In this document: positions 37,481-46,844 of the stretch, one piece after another | Layout of the letters: every line of letters starts with the position of its first letter | Position numbering within the stretch: position 1 is the first letter of the stretch | Assembly (NCBI GenBank): GCA_014763615.1 | Contig: JACXVB010000008.1 | Coordinates: forward strand, 1-64,000 | Reading direction: 5' to 3' | From: Sphingobacteriales bacterium | GTDB taxonomy: Bacteria; Bacteroidota; Bacteroidia; Sphingobacteriales; Sphingobacteriaceae | Length of the DNA: 64,000 nucleotides | Made by a program: the position numbers and the translations under genes | Notes under the pieces: generated by a model | Databases searched by the model: none | What the model saw: only the letters and a program-made list of their open reading frames with translations | What the model was told of the DNA's origin: nothing

Positions 37481-37513
37481 AAAGCCATCTGGAAATTCTT
37501 GATGGCTTTTTTT
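37481..37513 (+). terminator. Rho-independent terminator before tex
   Basis: AAAGCCATC (37481-37489) pairs with GATGGCTTT (37501-37509), then T. The stem is 9 bp and perfect. Confidence 0.85.
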
Positions 37514-37576
37514 ATACACAAATGTTGTTTAGAAAAAGAAGAACTCACATCTTCGTATCTCCAAAAAAGAAACCGA

Positions 37577-39859
37577 ATGTCGCAACAACATATATTTTTA
37601 GTCGCACAAGAATTAAGTGTAGGCACTAAACAAGTAGAAGCCACCATAAATTTACTAGATGAAGGAGCAACTGTTCCTTTTATTTCAAGGTATCGGAAAG
37701 AGATGACCGGAAGTTTAGACGAAGTGCAGGTAGCCGCTATCCGAGATCGCATACAGCAATTAAGAGAATTAGACAAACGCAAAGAAGCCATCCTCAAATC
37801 CATTGAAGAGCAAGGCAAACTTACCCCAGAATTAAAAGAGAAAGTACTTGCCGCCGAAACAATGGCGCTATTAGAAGATATTTATCTTCCATACAAACCT
37901 AAACGCAAAACCAAAGCTTCGGTTGCCCGCGAAAAGGGCTTGGAACCTTTAGCCATCAGTATTTTAGAGCAAAACCAACATATCCCAGAGGATGAAGCCG
38001 CAGCTTTTATTGATGAAGAAAAAGGCGTGAATACTTTAGACGATGCTTTGCAAGGCGCCAGAGATATCATTGCCGAAATGATTGCTGAAAACTCAGAAGC
38101 CAGAGCTAAAATGAGGGATTTATTCTTTGAAAAAGGAATTTATACCTCCGAAGTGATCAAAGGAAAAGAAGCCGAAGGCATCAAATACAAAGATTATTTT
38201 GAATGGAGTGAACCGATTAAAACTGCCCCCTCTCATCGGGTTTTAGCCATGCGTCGTGGCGAGAAAGAACTCATCTTAAAACTAGATGCACTACCTGATG
38301 AAGAAGCCGCAATACAACTCCTAGAAAATCAATTCATCAAAGGCAGTAATCAAAAATCACAACAAGTAAAGTCAGCTTTAGAAGATGGTTATAAACGCCT
38401 GTTAAAACCATCAATGGAGACCGAAACGCGTTTAAAATCTAAACAATTAGCAGATGAAGAAGCCATCCGCGTATTTGCAGAAAACGCTCGTCAGTTGCTG
38501 TTAGCTGCACCAATGGGTCAAAAACGCGTATTGGCTTTAGATCCTGGTTTCCGTACAGGATGCAAATTGGTTTGTTTGGATGAGCAAGGAAAACTGTTAG
38601 AAAACGCCACGATCTATCCACATACAGGTGCAGGCGTAGCCAAAGAAGCAGCACAAACTTTAAAATATTTAGTAGAAAAGTATCAAATAGAAGCTATTGC
38701 TATTGGAAATGGAACAGCGAGTAGAGAAACCGAAGACTTTGTAAAAGCACAAAATTTAGAAGGCGTTTTAGTAGTGATGGTAAATGAGAGTGGCGCTTCT
38801 ATCTACTCTGCTTCAGAAACTGCTCGTGAAGAATTTCCTGATCATGATATTACCGTTAGAGGTGCCGTTTCCATTGGTAGAAGGATGATGGACCCGCTGG
38901 CCGAATTAGTAAAAATTGACCCTAAATCCATCGGCGTAGGCCAATACCAACATGATGTAGATCAAAATAAATTACAAACTTCTTTAGATGATACCGTGAT
39001 CTCTTGTGTAAATGCCGTAGGCGTGGAGTTAAACACCGCTTCTAAGCAAATCCTCTCTTACATTTCTGGTTTAGGGCCACAATTGGCACAAAACATTGTA
39101 GAATATCGTAACCTTCATGGTGCTTTTAAAAATCGAGAATCTCTGAAAAAAGTTCCTCGTTTGGGCGATAAAGCTTTTGAGCAAGCTGCTGGTTTCCTCA
39201 GAATTAGAAATGCAGAACATCCTTTAGATAGTAGCGCAGTACACCCAGAGCGTTATGCTTTGGTAGCCCAAATGGCTAAGGATTTAAACTGCAAAGTGGA
39301 AGATTTGATGAAGGATGAAAAGCTGAGAAAGCAAATCGATTTAAAAAAATACATTTCTACCGAAGTAGGCTTACCTACTTTACAGGATATCATTGCCGAA
39401 TTGGCAAAACCCGGACGTGACCCTCGTGAGCAATTTGAAGCATTTGCATTTGCGGATGGCATCAATAAAATAGAGGATTTAAAACTTGGAATGAAACTGC
39501 CTGGCGTGGTTACCAATATTACCAACTTTGGCGCTTTTGTAGATATAGGCGTACATCAAGATGGTTTGGTACATCTGAGCCAAATGGCAGATCAATTTAT
39601 TGCTAACCCCAACGAAGTGGTAAAAGTAGCACAACGTGTAGAGGTTACTGTTGTAGAGGTAGATTATGCCAGAAAAAGAATTTCATTGAGCATGAAGTCT
39701 GGAGAAAAGAAAGCTCCTGCTGAAAAGCCTAAAAGAAACGAATTTCAAAAACCCAAAGCAGCTTTCGAGAAGCCTAAATTTCAGAAAAAAGAAGAGCCCA
39801 AAGCCGTAGAAGGCGATATGCAAGACAAGCTAAAAGCCTTAATGGGGAAATTTAAGTAA
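37577..39859 (+). CDS. tex: Tex-family S1 RNA-binding protein
   Basis: The product (760 residues from ATG 37577, MSQQHIFLVAQEL) shows the full Tex order: N-terminal helical Tex domain with VPFISRYRKEMTGSLDE, a YqgF/RuvC-like nuclease fold (VLALDPGFRTGCKLVCLD), helix-hairpin-helix motifs (VGVELNTASKQILSYISGLG), and a C-terminal S1 RNA-binding domain (VVTNITNFGAFVDIGVHQDG). Tex acts in the cytoplasm in transcript handling and stress tolerance, and is widely conserved. An open frame extends 26 codons upstream but lacks Tex-like sequence, so MSQQH is chosen. TTG (37525) and CATCTTCG (37548-37555) with a 20-bp spacer form a weak promoter. A lysine/proline-rich tail ends the chain. Confidence 0.93.
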   Translation: MSQQHIFLVAQELSVGTKQVEATINLLDEGATVPFISRYRKEMTGSLDEVQVAAIRDRIQQLRELDKRKEAILKSIEEQGKLTPELKEKVLAAETMALLEDIYLPYKPKRKTKASVAREKGLEPLAISILEQNQHIPEDEAAAFIDEEKGVNTLDDALQGARDIIAEMIAENSEARAKMRDLFFEKGIYTSEVIKGKEAEGIKYKDYFEWSEPIKTAPSHRVLAMRRGEKELILKLDALPDEEAAIQLLENQFIKGSNQKSQQVKSALEDGYKRLLKPSMETETRLKSKQLADEEAIRVFAENARQLLLAAPMGQKRVLALDPGFRTGCKLVCLDEQGKLLENATIYPHTGAGVAKEAAQTLKYLVEKYQIEAIAIGNGTASRETEDFVKAQNLEGVLVVMVNESGASIYSASETAREEFPDHDITVRGAVSIGRRMMDPLAELVKIDPKSIGVGQYQHDVDQNKLQTSLDDTVISCVNAVGVELNTASKQILSYISGLGPQLAQNIVEYRNLHGAFKNRESLKKVPRLGDKAFEQAAGFLRIRNAEHPLDSSAVHPERYALVAQMAKDLNCKVEDLMKDEKLRKQIDLKKYISTEVGLPTLQDIIAELAKPGRDPREQFEAFAFADGINKIEDLKLGMKLPGVVTNITNFGAFVDIGVHQDGLVHLSQMADQFIANPNEVVKVAQRVEVTVVEVDYARKRISLSMKSGEKKAPAEKPKRNEFQKPKAAFEKPKFQKKEEPKAVEGDMQDKLKALMGKFK

Positions 39860-39998
39860 AGCTTAAAGCGAAAAAGCAGAAGGCAAAAAGCGCAAAACTG
39901 AAAATGGAGCGCTTTGGGTTTAAACTTTTTCTAATATTTAAATAGGCTTTGCGCAGATAAATCAAGCGTTAAGCCTTTTGCATTAAGCCTTACGCCTA
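39856..39998. repeat. Repeat pair downstream of tex, overlapping the end of the Lrp gene
   Basis: The left arm (39856-39898; AAAGCGAAAAAGCAGAAGGC-like) and the right arm (39965-39998; AAGCCTTTTGCATTAAGCCT-like) are imperfect inverse copies. The right arm reaches the stop codon of the convergent Lrp gene (39996). It resembles the insert in the helicase gene. Confidence 0.65.
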
Positions 39999-40472
39999 TT
40001 TTAGAGTAATCTGCCTCTTGATACTCTCTTCTAAAGAAATAAAAGTTTCTGTACGCTGAATACCTGGAACTGCTTGAACTTCATCATTTAAAACATGACG
40101 AAGGTGGGTAGTATCTCTACAAATAATTTTAGCAAACATAGAGTAGGCCCCAGTGGTGTAATGTAACTCTACAATTTCCTTCACTTGTTTCAATTTCTCC
40201 ACCGCATCGTGATAAATGGAACCTTTTTCTAGATAAATACCTAAAAAAGCACAAATATCATAGCCTACTTTTTGCGCATCTACAATCAGGTTTGAGCCCT
40301 TAATAATTCCTAAATCCTGCATCTTTTTCATCCTTACGTGGATGGTTCCACCAGAAACGATGAGTTCTTTTGCAATTTCTGTATAGGCAGTAGTGGCATC
40401 ATTCATTAAAATAGATAGGATTTCAATATCCAAATTATCAATTTCTAAATTAGGTCGGGCTTTATCAATCAT
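39996..40472 (-). CDS. Lrp/AsnC-family transcriptional regulator
   Basis: The 158-residue product has an N-terminal helix-turn-helix (residues 13-60; LDIEILSILMNDATTAYTEI, IAKELIVSGGTIHVRMKKM) and a C-terminal RAM effector domain (YDICAFLGIYLEKGS; EIVELHYTTGAYSMFAKI). This is the standard feast/famine regulator fold, which senses an amino acid or related metabolite and binds as dimers or octamers. The target is unknown. It is divergent from the tRNA-like gene, 165 bp away, across a region with a good promoter for the tRNA. Size is normal. Confidence 0.93.
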   Translation of the reverse strand: MIDKARPNLEIDNLDIEILSILMNDATTAYTEIAKELIVSGGTIHVRMKKMQDLGIIKGSNLIVDAQKVGYDICAFLGIYLEKGSIYHDAVEKLKQVKEIVELHYTTGAYSMFAKIICRDTTHLRHVLNDEVQAVPGIQRTETFISLEESIKRQITLK

Positions 40473-40546
40473 GTTTTTTCTGAATTTTAATATAAAACAA
40501 GTATAAATAAAAAATTTATAAAAATTAAAATATATTGTTGAAATAT

Positions 40547-40577
40547 TTGCAACGTATATCCTTATGCTTTACATTTG
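40547..40577 (+). promoter_or_regulatory. Bacteroidota-type promoter of the tRNA-like gene
   Basis: TTG (40547-40549), 20-bp spacer, TACATTTG (40570-40577) matching TAnnTTTG. A start near 40584 lies about 50 bp ahead of the mature tRNA end. Confidence 0.55.
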
Positions 40578-40636
40578 TTTTATACAATAACTCATTAGGG
40601 CGATCCGAATGATGAAATTGAAAAAATAAAATACAC

Positions 40637-40748
40637 TGTAGGGTGGTGAAATTGGCAGACACACCTCCTTGTCTCGGTGGCGAAGGTTTGGGAAATAGCC
40701 GCAAGGTGAAATAACTACTTCGTGTAGGTTCGACTCCTACCCCTACAG
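40637..40748 (+). tRNA. tRNA-Leu-like gene with oversized variable arm and GUC anticodon loop
   Basis: A tRNA fold is clear: acceptor TGTAGGG (40637-40643) pairs exactly with CCCTACA (40741-40747). The D-arm (GTG AAATTGGCAGA CAC) is of tRNA-Leu type, and the T-arm GTAGG-TTCGACT-CCTAC is perfect. The anticodon arm CCTCC-TTGTCTC-GGTGG (40664-40680) has one T-T mismatch and reads GTC at 40671-40673, an Asp anticodon on a Leu-like body. The variable region is 43 nt (40681-40723) closed by CGAAG/CTTCG, against about 11-20 nt in normal Leu or Ser tRNAs. The total is 112 nt. It may be a real odd tRNA, a tRNA-derived RNA or a degenerate copy. Charging identity is uncertain. Confidence 0.65.
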
Positions 40749-40783
40749 CCCTTTCGTTTAATTTAGGTTTATAATTGGTTAGT

Positions 40784-40814
40784 TTAAGCTCAGTCCTCCC
40801 CGTTCTGAGCTTAA
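40784..40814 (+). terminator. Strong hairpin 35 bp after the tRNA-like gene
   Basis: TTAAGCTCAG (40784-40793) pairs exactly with CTGAGCTTAA (40805-40814). The tail (CTGTTTTATAGGG) is only modestly T-rich. It may end the tRNA transcript. Confidence 0.6.
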
Positions 40815-41151
40815 CTGTTTTATAGGGTTTTGGTTTTATGCCTTAACCACTAAACAAACCACTTGTTGCATAGGATTAATTGCTACGTTCTGTCTAAAAA
40901 CCCCAATTAGTTTTGAAACTTAGCCGTTAAAAGGATAAATAAAAACGATTGACCATCAGGAAAAACCACTCATTTTCTGGTTTACTGTTTTTTTAAACTC
41001 CCGTGGAAAGGATGAAGCATTAAGTATGCAATATAAACCCAAGATTGACCAACCTGTTCTTTTAATGTGGGAACCGATTGGAGGTTTTTAGAGGCTTTGA
41101 TGGCCTATTAAACGAAATTAGGCGATTCAGAAGCCTGAAATTTTGGTTTAA

Positions 41152-41182
41152 CAAAGGGTTTGACTGGAAGCAAAACCCTTTG
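41152..41182. repeat. Perfect 10-bp hairpin in the gap downstream of the oxidoreductase gene
   Basis: CAAAGGGTTT (41152-41161) pairs with AAACCCTTTG (41173-41182). The gap 40749-41250 has no supported gene; a 48-codon open stretch at about 40950-41090 lacks a start. Confidence 0.6.
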
Positions 41183-41250
41183 TTCTATTTATATTTTCTT
41201 TTTTATCATATATTTTGATACGCACTTTTAAGTTTTAAGGATTGGCTTTT

Positions 41251-42510
41251 TTAAATTATGGTATGATCACCAACAAACTCAGACAAAGGCATTCCCCAGC
41301 TTGGAACTTTTCCACCTAAAGTTTGATACATTGTTTTAAAGCCCATTTTTAAAATATAAGGGGTATAGCCCATCTTTAAAATACAGGTTTCTCCACCCCA
41401 CCATTCGTCTGTATGCATATAAAATCCTTTATGGTTACCCATATCTCCAAAACAAAGTACCGCAGGGTGTAACGGATCCACTTTTTCAGTTCTTTCCAGA
41501 ATTTCATTTGCTAAAACTTTCGCTACAATTTCACATTCCATGTGCCCTAAAGAAGCTGATTTTGGAACTGTAACTGATGCTGCGTCTCCTACTGCAAATA
41601 TCTCAGGGAAATCAGGGTTTCTCATAAAGAAATCTGTAACCACAAAACCTTGGTCATCAACAAATGGAAGATCTTTCATAAAATCATGGGCTTCCCAATT
41701 AGGAAAGACTATTTTCATTTCAGCCTCTAAGCTACTTCCGTCTTTAAAATCTATACCATCTTTATAAATTCTTTTAATTCCGACGGTGTCTTTTCTATAG
41801 CCATATTCAGCTAACATAGGGAGCAACTGCTTTAAAATGGTTTCTCCAGCATCTTCTGCTATCACTTCTCCAGGTGTAAAAAGTGTGATATTCTTAGCAT
41901 TTCCTTTTTTATGTTTTTTCAACCAATCTACTAGAGAAAAAGCCAATTCTATTGGTGGGCCTTCGCATGCAGCCAATGCAACAGGTATTTTAGGAAGTTT
42001 AGGACTTTGCCCTTGGATAAAACGGTCTGAACCAATGGCTATATGACCTCCTTTGTACTCATTATGCAGGTACTTTCTTACTTCATTACCGTAGAACGTG
42101 TCTGAAAATGTATGCCCAAACTCTGCAAAGCCTTCAATTTTGTCGTAAGCTAATTTACAGCCTAGAGCAACAACTAAATAATCATAAGATATGGTTTCTT
42201 GTGCTGCCCCTGTTCTCTCATTAGGCGTAAAAAGAACCTTTTTATTGTCTGCATCAATATGCTCAACTTCTCCTTGGATAAATTCACTTCCATCGCGTTT
42301 TAAAAATTTCTGAAATTGAAACTCTAAGGAATCAGCTGGATTGTGATTGTTAAAAACTTCAATAGGAATATTGGGTATAAAGTTGATATAATTTTTCCTG
42401 TCTATGATGGTGATTTCTGCGGCATCACCTATTTCTTGGTGAAGGAATCGTGACACGGTAAGTCCGGCAAAATTGCATCCGAGGACTACTATTTTTTTTG
42501 ATTTTTTCAT
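41251..42510 (-). CDS. FAD/NAD(P)-binding oxidoreductase, sulfide:quinone reductase-like
   Basis: The product (419 residues from ATG 42510, MKKSKKIVVLGCNFAGL) begins with a dinucleotide-binding site GCNFAGLTVSRFL, has a second Rossmann part (EVIAEDAGETILKQLLPMLAEYG) and the second FAD motif FAVGDAASVTVPKSASLGHMECE. The layout fits type-II NADH dehydrogenase and sulfide:quinone oxidoreductase relatives, which feed electrons to quinone at the inner membrane face. The cysteines needed by true SQR enzymes are not clearly in place, so the donor is open. An upstream extension of 25 codons is Lys/Asn rich and unlike the family. It is a single-gene unit on the minus strand. Confidence 0.82.
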   Translation of the reverse strand: MKKSKKIVVLGCNFAGLTVSRFLHQEIGDAAEITIIDRKNYINFIPNIPIEVFNNHNPADSLEFQFQKFLKRDGSEFIQGEVEHIDADNKKVLFTPNERTGAAQETISYDYLVVALGCKLAYDKIEGFAEFGHTFSDTFYGNEVRKYLHNEYKGGHIAIGSDRFIQGQSPKLPKIPVALAACEGPPIELAFSLVDWLKKHKKGNAKNITLFTPGEVIAEDAGETILKQLLPMLAEYGYRKDTVGIKRIYKDGIDFKDGSSLEAEMKIVFPNWEAHDFMKDLPFVDDQGFVVTDFFMRNPDFPEIFAVGDAASVTVPKSASLGHMECEIVAKVLANEILERTEKVDPLHPAVLCFGDMGNHKGFYMHTDEWWGGETCILKMGYTPYILKMGFKTMYQTLGGKVPSWGMPLSEFVGDHTII

Positions 42511-42751
42511 CTTTTTTTTATTCTGATTAAAGTTAGTTTTTTTTTTAATAAGGCAAAGGTCTCGTCCTAAAAAAAGTTTACGCATTTTTGATAATCTAAA
42601 GTATCCTTTACCTCAGCCGAAGCAGGTAAAAGGTAAACAGTCCCAATTATCTCCTTAGTCTATTTTCAAGCAAAAGGCTTAGTGGCAAAGCCTAGCGTAT
42701 TTTGCCCGACTTGTGCTTAATCATAAATATCATCATCAATGCTTTATTTGT

Positions 42752-42835
42752 ATTTAGTCACGAGTCTCCCACCCCCTTTATCCATCACACAAAAGAGTTG
42801 CGCCAGTTGAGCTATTGAACCTATGCCGAAGCGAT
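42752..42835 (-). other. Possible decayed tRNA
   Basis: On the minus strand, GGTTCAATAGCTCAACTGGC looks like the 5' end and D-arm of a tRNA (TAGCTCAnnTGG), followed by an anticodon-like TTTTGTG and a GTGGGAGACTCGTG stretch that could be a broken T-arm. No full cloverleaf forms. The rest of the gap 42511-43089 shows no gene. Confidence 0.25.
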
Positions 42836-43089
42836 ACCTTGCCCTCAACTAAAAATAATACCCAAAGTCTTTGTTCTATATTCCTTCATCCTTGTTCTTT
42901 ACTCCTTGTTCCAATCCTTACCCCTTTATATCCTAAAAATTATGTTAAAATACCTTAAATCATTATGCTTAAACCTGCGATTCCTTAAATAAAATCTTAA
43001 TTTTACCTCCCCAACAAATGCCAAATTGACTTAATCATCTCTATGGCTTAATTGTTGTTTTTGAAAGAGCTTTAAATACAGAAAAAGAA

Positions 43090-46000
43090 ATGCTGAGTTT
43101 TATAAATAAGATTTTTGGTAGTAAATCTGACCGTGACGTTAAGAGCGTAAAACCCATAGTTGATCAAATCAAAGCAGAATACGAGAAATTAAGTAGCTTA
43201 TCTCATGACGAGCTAAGAGCGAAAACACTTGATTTCAAAGCCAGAATCAAATCTTCTTTAGCCGATATTGATGCGAAGATTGCCGAAATCAAAAAGAATG
43301 TAGAAGAAAATCAAGAGCTCACCATACAGCAAAAAACCGCCCTTTATGATGAGGTGGATAAGTTAGAAAAAGATAGAAACAAAACTTTGGAAGATACCTT
43401 GATGGAAATCTTACCGGAAGCTTTTGCCGTGATGAAAGAAACTGCTCGCCGCTTTACCGAAAACGAAACCATTGAGGTTACCGCATCCGATTTCGACCGT
43501 GAATTGGCTGCTCGCAAACCTAATGTGGTGATTAAAGGAGATAAAGCCATCCACCATAATAGCTGGTTAGCCGCCGGTACCGAAGTAAAGTGGAATATGG
43601 TACACTACGATGTGCAATTGATCGGGGGTATCGTTTTACACCAAGGTAAAATTGCCGAAATGGCCACTGGAGAGGGTAAAACTTTAGTGGGTACGCTACC
43701 TATTTATTTAAATGCCCTTTCGGGCGAAGGTATCCATGTGGTAACGGTAAACGATTATTTGGCTCGACGTGACTCTGAGTGGAACGGTCCAATTTTCGAG
43801 TTCCATGGTTTAGCCGTTGATTGTATCGATAAGCATCAACCTAACTCCCCACAAAGAAGAAAAGCTTACCAAGCAGATGTAGTTTATGGTACCAATAATG
43901 AGTTTGGTTTTGATTACCTGCGTGACAACATGACACGCACCCCAGAAGAATTGGTGCAAGGTAAATTACATTATGCCATTGTGGATGAGGTGGATTCGGT
44001 TTTAATTGATGATGCCCGTACGCCATTAATCATTTCAGGTCCGATTCCGAAAGGAGATCAGCATGAATTTTATGAGCTAAAACCAAGGATTGAAAGATTG
44101 GTCAATGCACAAAAAAACTATGTACAAGGCGCTTTAAATGAAGCTAAGAAACTCATCGCCGAAGGTAAAACTGGACCCGGTGAGGGCGAAGGTGGTTTGG
44201 CATTATTTAGAGCTTATCGCGGTTTACCGAAAAATAAAGCATTAATTAAGTTCTTGAGTGAGCCTGGGATGAAAACCATCCTCAACAAAACCGAGAACTA
44301 TTACATGCAAGATCAAAACAAAGAAATGCCTAAGGCTGATGCCGAATTATTCTTTGTGATTGATGAAAAAAATAACCAAGTAGAGCTTTCTGAAAAAGGA
44401 ATTGAGCTGATTACCGCTTCCGGTGAAGACCCAGGTTTCTTCTTGATGCCAGATGTGGGATCTGAAATTGCCGAAATAGAAAAATCTAACCTAAGCAATG
44501 AGGAAAAAGCAGCCAAGAAAGATGAGTTAATCAGAGATTTCTCGGTAAAATCAGAGCGTATCCACTCGGTAAATCAACTGTTAAAAGCTTACACCTTATT
44601 TGAAAAAGATACCGAATACATCATTGATGAAGGAAAAGTAAAAATTGTAGATGAGCAAACCGGACGTATCATGGATGGTCGTCGCTATTCAGACGGTTTA
44701 CATCAAGCTATTGAAGCCAAAGAAAATGTAAAAGTAGAGGATGCAACCCAAACTTACGCCACCATTACTTTACAGAACTACTTCAGAATGTACCACAAAC
44801 TGGCGGGTATGACGGGTACTGCCGTTACCGAAGCGGGTGAGTTGTGGCAAATTTATAAATTGGATGTGGTAGAAATTCCAACCAATAAGCCTATCATTCG
44901 TGACGACAGGCAGGATAAAGTTTACCGTACTACTCGCGAAAAATACAATGCCGTAGCAGAAGAAATTGTAGAACTTACACAAGCAGGCCGACCAGTTTTA
45001 GTAGGTACCACTTCCGTGGAGATTTCTGAATTGCTGAGCCGTATGTTAAAAATGCGTGGCATCAAACACAATGTACTGAACGCTAAATTACACCAAAAAG
45101 AGGCGGATATTGTGGCCGAGGCGGGTAAACCCGGTCAGGTAACTATTGCTACTAACATGGCGGGGCGTGGTACGGATATTAAATTGGGAGAGGGCGTAAA
45201 AGCTGCCGGTGGTTTAGCCATTGTAGGTACCGAGCGTCATGAATCTCGTCGTGTGGATAGACAGTTAAGAGGTCGTTCTGGTCGTCAGGGTGATCCAGGT
45301 TCTTCTCAATTCTTTGTGTCTTTAGAAGATAACTTGATGCGTTTATTCGGTTCTGAGCGTATCGCCGGATTGATGGTGAAAATGGGTATCGAAGATGGAG
45401 AGGTGATTCAACACTCTATGATTACCAACTCCATTGAAAGAGCGCAAAAGAAAGTAGAAGAGAATAACTTTGGTATCCGTAAGCGTTTGCTAGAATATGA
45501 TGATGTGATGAACTCGCAACGTACCGTAATTTATACCAAACGTAAAAATGCATTATTTGGCGATCGTTTAGAAGTAGATATTGAAAACATGATTCTGGAT
45601 ACGGTGGATGACATCGTGGTAGAATACAAAGAATTAGGCAACTACGAAGGTTTCCACCTAGAAGTATTGCGCATTTTCGCCCTCGATACTTCCATTACAG
45701 AAGATCAATTTAACAATGGTACTGTTGATAATATTGCCGATAAGTTATTCTTAGAAGCTACCAGTTTTTACAAACGAAAATCCGAAGCCATTGCTCAACA
45801 AGCTTATCCTGTCATCAAAGATATTTACGATACCCGTGGAGAAAGTATAGAAAGCATCATTGTGCCATTTACCGATGGAACGATGGGCATTCAAGTGGCT
45901 GCTCCATTGAAAAAATCGGTGGAAACCAAAGGTAAGGAAGTGGTCAAATCTTTTGAGAAAACTATTACGCTTACGCTGATTGATGATACTTGGAAAGAGC

Positions 46001-46401
46001 ACTTACGCGAAATGGACGATTTGAAACAATCTGTACAAAACGCAGTTTACGAGCAAAAAGATCCATTGGTAGTTTATAAAGTTGAAGCCTTTAATCTCTT
46101 CAAAGAAATGTTAAGTGTAGTCAACAAAGAAGTGGTGAGCTTCTTATTTAAAGGTGGTATTCCGATGCAAGGTGCTGATGCGCCTTTAAGAGAAGCCAAA
46201 CCTCAACCTAAAACAGACCTAAGTAAACTAAAAGTGTCTAAACCAGAAATGGTGAGTGAAGGTAATGGTATGCCGATGGAAGATACTCGTGAGCTACAAA
46301 AAACACAACCGATTAGGGTAGAAAATAAGGTAGGAAGAAACGACCCTTGCCCTTGCGGTAGCGGTAAAAAATATAAAAACTGTCACGGAGCAAACGCTTA
46401 A
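43090..46401 (+). CDS. secA: Preprotein translocase ATPase SecA
   Basis: The 1103-residue product is the SecA motor, which pushes unfolded secretory proteins through SecYEG at the inner membrane. Present are the Walker A site [15 protein letters not shown] (near residue 192), the [16 protein letters not shown] box, motif [33 protein letters not shown], and the C-terminal zinc-binding [13 protein letters not shown] (Cys1087, Cys1089, Cys1098, His1099) for SecB or lipid contact. It is longer than E. coli SecA (901) because of inserts such as a charged coiled segment near residues 55-100 and an extra stretch near 330-480, as is usual in Bacteroidota. The SPOR gene follows 5 bp later, suggesting co-transcription. 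Confidence 0.97.
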   Translation: MLSFINKIFGSKSDRDVKSVKPIVDQIKAEYEKLSSLSHDELRAKTLDFKARIKSSLADIDAKIAEIKKNVEENQELTIQQKTALYDEVDKLEKDRNKTLEDTLMEILPEAFAVMKETARRFTENETIEVTASDFDRELAARKPNVVIKGDKAIHHNSWLAAGTEVKWNMVHYDVQLIGGIVLHQGKIAEMATGEGKTLVGTLPIYLNALSGEGIHVVTVNDYLARRDSEWNGPIFEFHGLAVDCIDKHQPNSPQRRKAYQADVVYGTNNEFGFDYLRDNMTRTPEELVQGKLHYAIVDEVDSVLIDDARTPLIISGPIPKGDQHEFYELKPRIERLVNAQKNYVQGALNEAKKLIAEGKTGPGEGEGGLALFRAYRGLPKNKALIKFLSEPGMKTILNKTENYYMQDQNKEMPKADAELFFVIDEKNNQVELSEKGIELITASGEDPGFFLMPDVGSEIAEIEKSNLSNEEKAAKKDELIRDFSVKSERIHSVNQLLKAYTLFEKDTEYIIDEGKVKIVDEQTGRIMDGRRYSDGLHQAIEAKENVKVEDATQTYATITLQNYFRMYHKLAGMTGTAVTEAGELWQIYKLDVVEIPTNKPIIRDDRQDKVYRTTREKYNAVAEEIVELTQAGRPVLVGTTSVEISELLSRMLKMRGIKHNVLNAKLHQKEADIVAEAGKPGQVTIATNMAGRGTDIKLGEGVKAAGGLAIVGTERHESRRVDRQLRGRSGRQGDPGSSQFFVSLEDNLMRLFGSERIAGLMVKMGIEDGEVIQHSMITNSIERAQKKVEENNFGIRKRLLEYDDVMNSQRTVIYTKRKNALFGDRLEVDIENMILDTVDDIVVEYKELGNYEGFHLEVLRIFALDTSITEDQFNNGTVDNIADKLFLEATSFYKRKSEAIAQQAYPVIKDIYDTRGESIESIIVPFTDGTMGIQVAAPLKKSVETKGKEVVKSFEKTITLTLIDDTWKEHLREMDDLKQSVQNAVYEQKDPLVVYKVEAFNLFKEMLSVVNKEVVSFLFKGGIPMQGADAPLREAKPQPKTDLSKLKVSKPEMVSEGNGMPMEDTRELQKTQPIRVENKVGRNDPCPCGSGKKYKNCHGANA

Positions 46402-46406
46402 TAAAA

Positions 46407-46844
46407 ATGAGGCATTACCTATCCATTTTAGGATTATTACTCTGTACTAGTTTGGCTTTTGGTCAAGATGGAGGTAAGGTAACTGTAATTAAAAACCCCG
46501 CTATTGATAGTTTAATTGCCAGACGCATTGCTTTAAACAAAGTAACTTCTGGCAACGGTTCTCCTTACGTGATGAATGGTTACCGAGTTCAAATATTCTT
46601 TGGCACCGACCGAAAAGAGGCTTATGCGCAACAGGCTAAGTTTAAATCGCTTTATCCAGAGTTAGATACTTACCTTTCTTATACCCAACCTAACTATAGG
46701 GTGAAGATTGGCGATTTTAGAACCCGAGCTCAAGCACAAAAAATGATGAATGAGTTGCGATCAAATTTTCCTTCTCTGTTCATTTTTAACGAAAAGATTA
46801 ACCCCATAAAAGCCGATAAATTTGATGCTGATCAACAAAATTAA
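46407..46844 (+). CDS. Secreted SPOR-domain protein
   Basis: The 145-residue product has a signal peptide ending AFGQ. The C-terminal half is a SPOR domain: GYRVQIFFGTDRKEAYAQQ, then PNYRVKIGDFRTRAQAQKMM. SPOR domains bind denuded septal peptidoglycan, so a role at the envelope or division site is likely. It lies 5 bp after secA and its 3' end overlaps the start of the amidohydrolase gene by 20 bp in another frame, which supports a three-gene transcript. No other domain is present. Confidence 0.88.
   Translation: MRHYLSILGLLLCTSLAFGQDGGKVTVIKNPAIDSLIARRIALNKVTSGNGSPYVMNGYRVQIFFGTDRKEAYAQQAKFKSLYPELDTYLSYTQPNYRVKIGDFRTRAQAQKMMNELRSNFPSLFIFNEKINPIKADKFDADQQN

Noticed and set aside
40950-41090. 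48-codon open stretch after the tRNA-like gene
   Set aside because: It has no start codon near its beginning, no ribosome site and no recognisable family.
46822-46824. TTG as start of the amidohydrolase gene
   Set aside because: ATG follows directly at 46825 and is the more likely start.
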